From NCBI GenBank assembly GCA_009602725.1, contig WELB01000287.1, forward strand, positions 107,562-129,521: a DNA stretch of 21,960 nt, in the 5' to 3' direction. A model generated the notes under the pieces. It ran no database searches and was not told where the DNA came from. It saw nothing but the letters and a program-made list of their open reading frames with translations. Shown here piece by piece: positions 19,443 through 21,960 of the stretch. Source of the stretch: Spirogloea muscicola (taxonomy: Eukaryota > Streptophyta > Zygnematophyceae > Spirogloeales > Spirogloeaceae). The position numbers and the translations under genes were made by a program. How positions within the stretch are numbered: the stretch's first letter is position 1; the number at the start of each line of letters is the position of its first letter.

Positions 19443-21346
19443 TCATGATACTTGAAAAGCAGCAGACAGCACACACCTGAGCTTGCCAAACTCTTCTTGC
19501 TGCCTCTGTATGAGCATCTTCATCCTGCCTTTGTCTGAGTCGTCTGCAGGGGCGGCATTGTCATACAGATGCCTGGCAGCTGTGTCAAGCTGTACGTTCT
19601 CATTCAGTTAAGAGACTTGCGCAGATATTGCTCGTAAGTACTTGTGATGTGTGTCAAGCACCTCCGCCAACATACCGCGTATTCTAGGCAACTCAAAGCG
19701 GAGCCCCAAGAGATAGTCCTCAAGTTGGGACTTCTCCTCTGCGGCCGCGTCTAGTTTCGTCCGCAACCTTCAAGAGGGTCATGTGCAGAGTGTCGAGCGG
19801 AGGGCGTCTTATTAACAATGACCCAGTCCCCAGTTGTTGTGCTGAGACACATGGCAAGGAACTTGTCACTGCAGGCCTTGCACCTGCCGAGCCGAGATGT
19901 TGTTGCCACCAAGTCCGCCTGCAGAGCTATGTGCTCATCGTGAAGGCTGACATCCCTCTCACTAAGCCGACCATTTGCTTCTTGTTCACCTGCCACAGTT
20001 TGCATCTGCTAGAAGCTGCATCAAGAATCTCATGAACAGAATTGCGTCGATATCCTAAAGGATCCAAGCACAGGATCATTCAGAACATCAGTTGGCAAAT
20101 TCATCTTACTTCTGATGGCCCCTAGAAGCCTGACTTTGGTCAGATTCTGCTCCTCAACCACCGCTTGGAGCACCTTCTTATTGATGTCAATGTCCACTTT
20201 CAGTTGGCTGATGTGTTTGCAGATTGTTTCCCTCTTAGATGCAGCCTCAACCTTTGCCTGTTCTATGCGACCTTCATCGCATGAGATCAAGAACGTTCTG
20301 CAGTCCTCTGTGAATTCCTCCCTGTCAAAGCCAAAGTGAAAGGCAGGTGCATTAGGAGATATTGAGCAGGCTCTGACGAATCTGACAGGCCATGTCAAAG
20401 TGTTGTCCTCAATTGCAGACAGACAAGATCGTCAATTCTAGGCCATAGAGGCGTCTAGAAGTGCTTGGTGCCGTGCTTGTAGACATGGGCTGGTCAAACG
20501 CGGTCCTTTCAGCTAGTTCAGCAGAGGGAGGACAACAAGCCACGTCAGGCATGTCATTCAGGGTTGGACGTCAACACCACCTCAGTGCTTCGAGCTGGGA
20601 TGCAACTAGTCGGCCATCTTGGAGGGTCTCGTTGACCTCCTTCTGCTGCCATGCTTTTTCTTCTACCAAAACATCTACCATTTGACATTGCAACCAATGT
20701 GATGTTCTGTGTCATGAACATGTCGAGAATATACCAGCAACTTTTACGGCATCACAGCAGTAAGAGACGCCGTTGCATCCCCTGCATGCTTCTGCAGACG
20801 GCTGCCACTCGTTTGATATATTCCACGGATAAGTTACGAGCTCTCGACGAAATATATGGGACGACACACATGTGCAGTCAATCGGCGGACTGATCACGTG
20901 CAGCTTGCCACGAGTTTCCGGTTCGGAGACCTGCCAGGGAGCGGAGCACGTCGGCCCGGCAGCGGCGCCCGCTGATCGCCGCAACACAGGCGGCCTCGTC
21001 AGCACGCAGCGCCTCGGCGGACCCGTCAGCCTGGGCGAGCTCTGTCTCGAGGCGCCGCGTGCAAGCAATCTGCCTGGCCAGCTCCTCGCCGACCTGCGCG
21101 CAGTGTGGGGGACTGGCCGATGACGAGCTGCGCGGCTGGGTGAGCACCGAGCCGACGGCTCGAGCCGGCATTCGAGCACTCGATCACTCGAGCGTGCTGG
21201 GCGGGCCCCTGGCCGGCAGGTGTCCCCGGCCTGCAGAGGCAGAATGGCGGCGGCGGCGCAGGCCTCACCCGGTCGGCCTCGCCCTTGAGCGCCGTCACCT
21301 GCGCCAGCAGGCTCGTGTCCATGCCCACCGGCGTGAGGCCGGAGGA
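19443..21346 (-). CDS. coiled-coil protein, eight exons, family not recognised
   Basis: Exons read from the minus strand: 21346-21269, 21093-20931, 20674-20581, 20321-20110, 20054-19990, 19918-19884, 19767-19662, 19589-19443. Every intron is GT..AG and all phases fit, giving 291 residues from ATG 21322-21320 to TGA 19445-19443. Blocks in order: MDTSLLAQVTALKGEADR; GEELARQIACTRRLETELAQ; ADVLRSLA; LVEEKAWQQKEVNETLQDG; QLEALREEFTEDCRTF; KRETICKHISQLKVDIDINK; VHEILDAASSRCKLWQ; LRTKLDAAAEEKSQLEDYLL; RMKMLIQRQQEEFGKLR. Heptad-like Leu/Ile spacing and high Glu/Lys/Gln make coiled coil near certain. No catalytic motif, signal peptide or membrane segment. The weakest acceptor is at 20675, and the intron at 20109-20055 is only 55 bases. 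A last splice at GTGTGT (19472) could extend it. Upstream codons overlap retroelement-like sequence, so a 5' exon may be missing. Confidence 0.65.
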
Positions 21347-21370
21347 CTGCGGTGCAGATGTGATACGAGC

Positions 21371-21388
21371 GGCTGTGCAAAGCCAGCC
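21371..21388 (-). repeat. retroelement-like hairpin next to exon 1 of the coiled-coil gene
   Basis: GGCTGTGCAAAGCCAGCC forms a GGCTG/CAGCC stem and differs at few positions from the type B hairpin at 11288-11306 (GGGCTGTGAAAAGCCAGCCC), in the same orientation. It lies 24 bases upstream of the coiled-coil exon 21269-21346. It may be the outermost trace of the right-edge copy, or chance. Confidence 0.4.
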
Positions 21389-21479
21389 GGGTGCACACAG
21401 CGCTTCCATGAAGCCTGCAGCAGCACCGCCCCGCGCGCGCTGCCGGGCTGTCACGTGGCGGCCAATGGCGGCCTAGGCC

Positions 21480-21960
21480 CAATCGGAGACGAGAGGAGGG
21501 CGCCGCGCGGTGCGCATGAAACGAAAGCGAAGGCCGATTCAAGCCAACAAGTTGTTCAGGCCCCCAAGAAAAACGAATGACGAGCTGAGCTCTTCCGGAA
21601 TCGTGATCTTCCTACATGGAACTTGCTTGTCAATGTGATACAAGAAGAAGTGGCTCTCCAAAAGAGAGATAACCAAATTAACTGGTGGCTGGGAGAGGCC
21701 AGCCCCGAGAAGCAAGCGCGGCCAGATTAACTGGTGGCTGGGAGAGGCCAGCCCAAAGAGAGAAGGCGCGCGGGGCGCATGAATTGAAAGGGAGGCCAAT
21801 TCAAGCCAATACATTGTTCAGGCAGAGTCGAGTGCAGACTAAACAATGCTACATAATACGGAGACCTAATCTAAGGTACCTAAGATGACATTAGTACCCA
21901 CGGGTGAGCACAAACAAATCTGACAAGCTAACTTGGGGAGCTGGAGCGCCGCCACGAAAG
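21480..21960 (-). mobile_element. non-LTR retrotransposon copy N10, 3' end and long tail, runs off right edge
   Basis: On the minus strand the last 70 bases read FRGGAPAPQVSLSDLFVLTRGY and stop TAA at 21893-21891, the family C-terminus with a different stop codon. The tail (to about 21480) has two copies of a GCCTGAACAA..TTGGCTTGAAT..CATGCGC..CGCGCG string (21767-21823 and 21504-21560). It also has two type C hairpin units, each GGCTGG-GAGAGG-CCAGCC on the plus strand (21687-21704, 21736-21753). The 5' part is beyond the window, so completeness cannot be judged. Confidence 0.75.
21677..21754. repeat. 29-bp direct repeat inside the N10 tail, 49-bp spacing
   Basis: ATTAACTGGTGGCTGGGAGA plus GGCCAGCCC occurs identically at 21677-21705 and 21726-21754. 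Each carries the type C hairpin. It shows recent duplication of a tail unit. Confidence 0.8.

Overview
The window looks like nuclear DNA of a green alga (chlorophyte). It is GC-rich and gene-sparse, with many short introns bearing consensus GT..AG borders. It holds a plant/algal-style ELP1 and a secreted EXORDIUM-type protein, and TGTAA (the usual chlorophyte poly(A) signal) occurs behind ELP1. The species cannot be named from sequence alone. No CRISPR array, rRNA, tRNA, prokaryotic operon or virus was seen.

Layout. (1) 1-5068, + strand: the last six exons of ELP1 (IKAP), scaffold of the Elongator tRNA-modification complex; the N-terminus lies off the left edge. All splice phases agree, and one intron is of the rare GC-AG class. 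(2) About 5.07-6.7 kb: no firm gene, only coding-like blocks on the minus strand. (3) About 6.78-14.9 kb: a dense graveyard of 5'-truncated copies of one non-LTR retrotransposon family. The copies share a C-terminus ending in (S)DLxLLTRGY-stop, preceded in the longer ones by a restriction-endonuclease-like domain. Each is followed by a modular 3' tail built from units of roughly 80-140 bp that carry a conserved hairpin. Copies before 10.15 kb run +, those at 10.2-12.35 kb mostly -, then + again. Two insertions carry visible target-site duplications (8 bp and 28 bp), and one is nested inside an older copy. (4) 15575-18002, + strand: a ten-exon EXORDIUM/PHI-1 family secreted protein, complete from signal peptide to stop apart from a single missing base in exon 9. 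(5) 18.0-19.44 kb: nothing recognisable. (6) 21346-19443, - strand: an eight-exon coiled-coil protein of about 291 residues, family not recognised, reconstructed here from phase-compatible splice sites. (7) 21.48-21.96 kb: the tail and last codons of another minus-strand copy of the same retrotransposon, running off the right edge.

The three host genes are functionally unrelated and separated by repeat DNA, so there is no operon-like logic. The unifying structure is the retrotransposon family: its intact C-terminal ORF (11506-12189), its hairpin-bearing tail, its nested and TSD-flanked insertions, and its convergent arrangement. That is the best candidate for something undescribed here.
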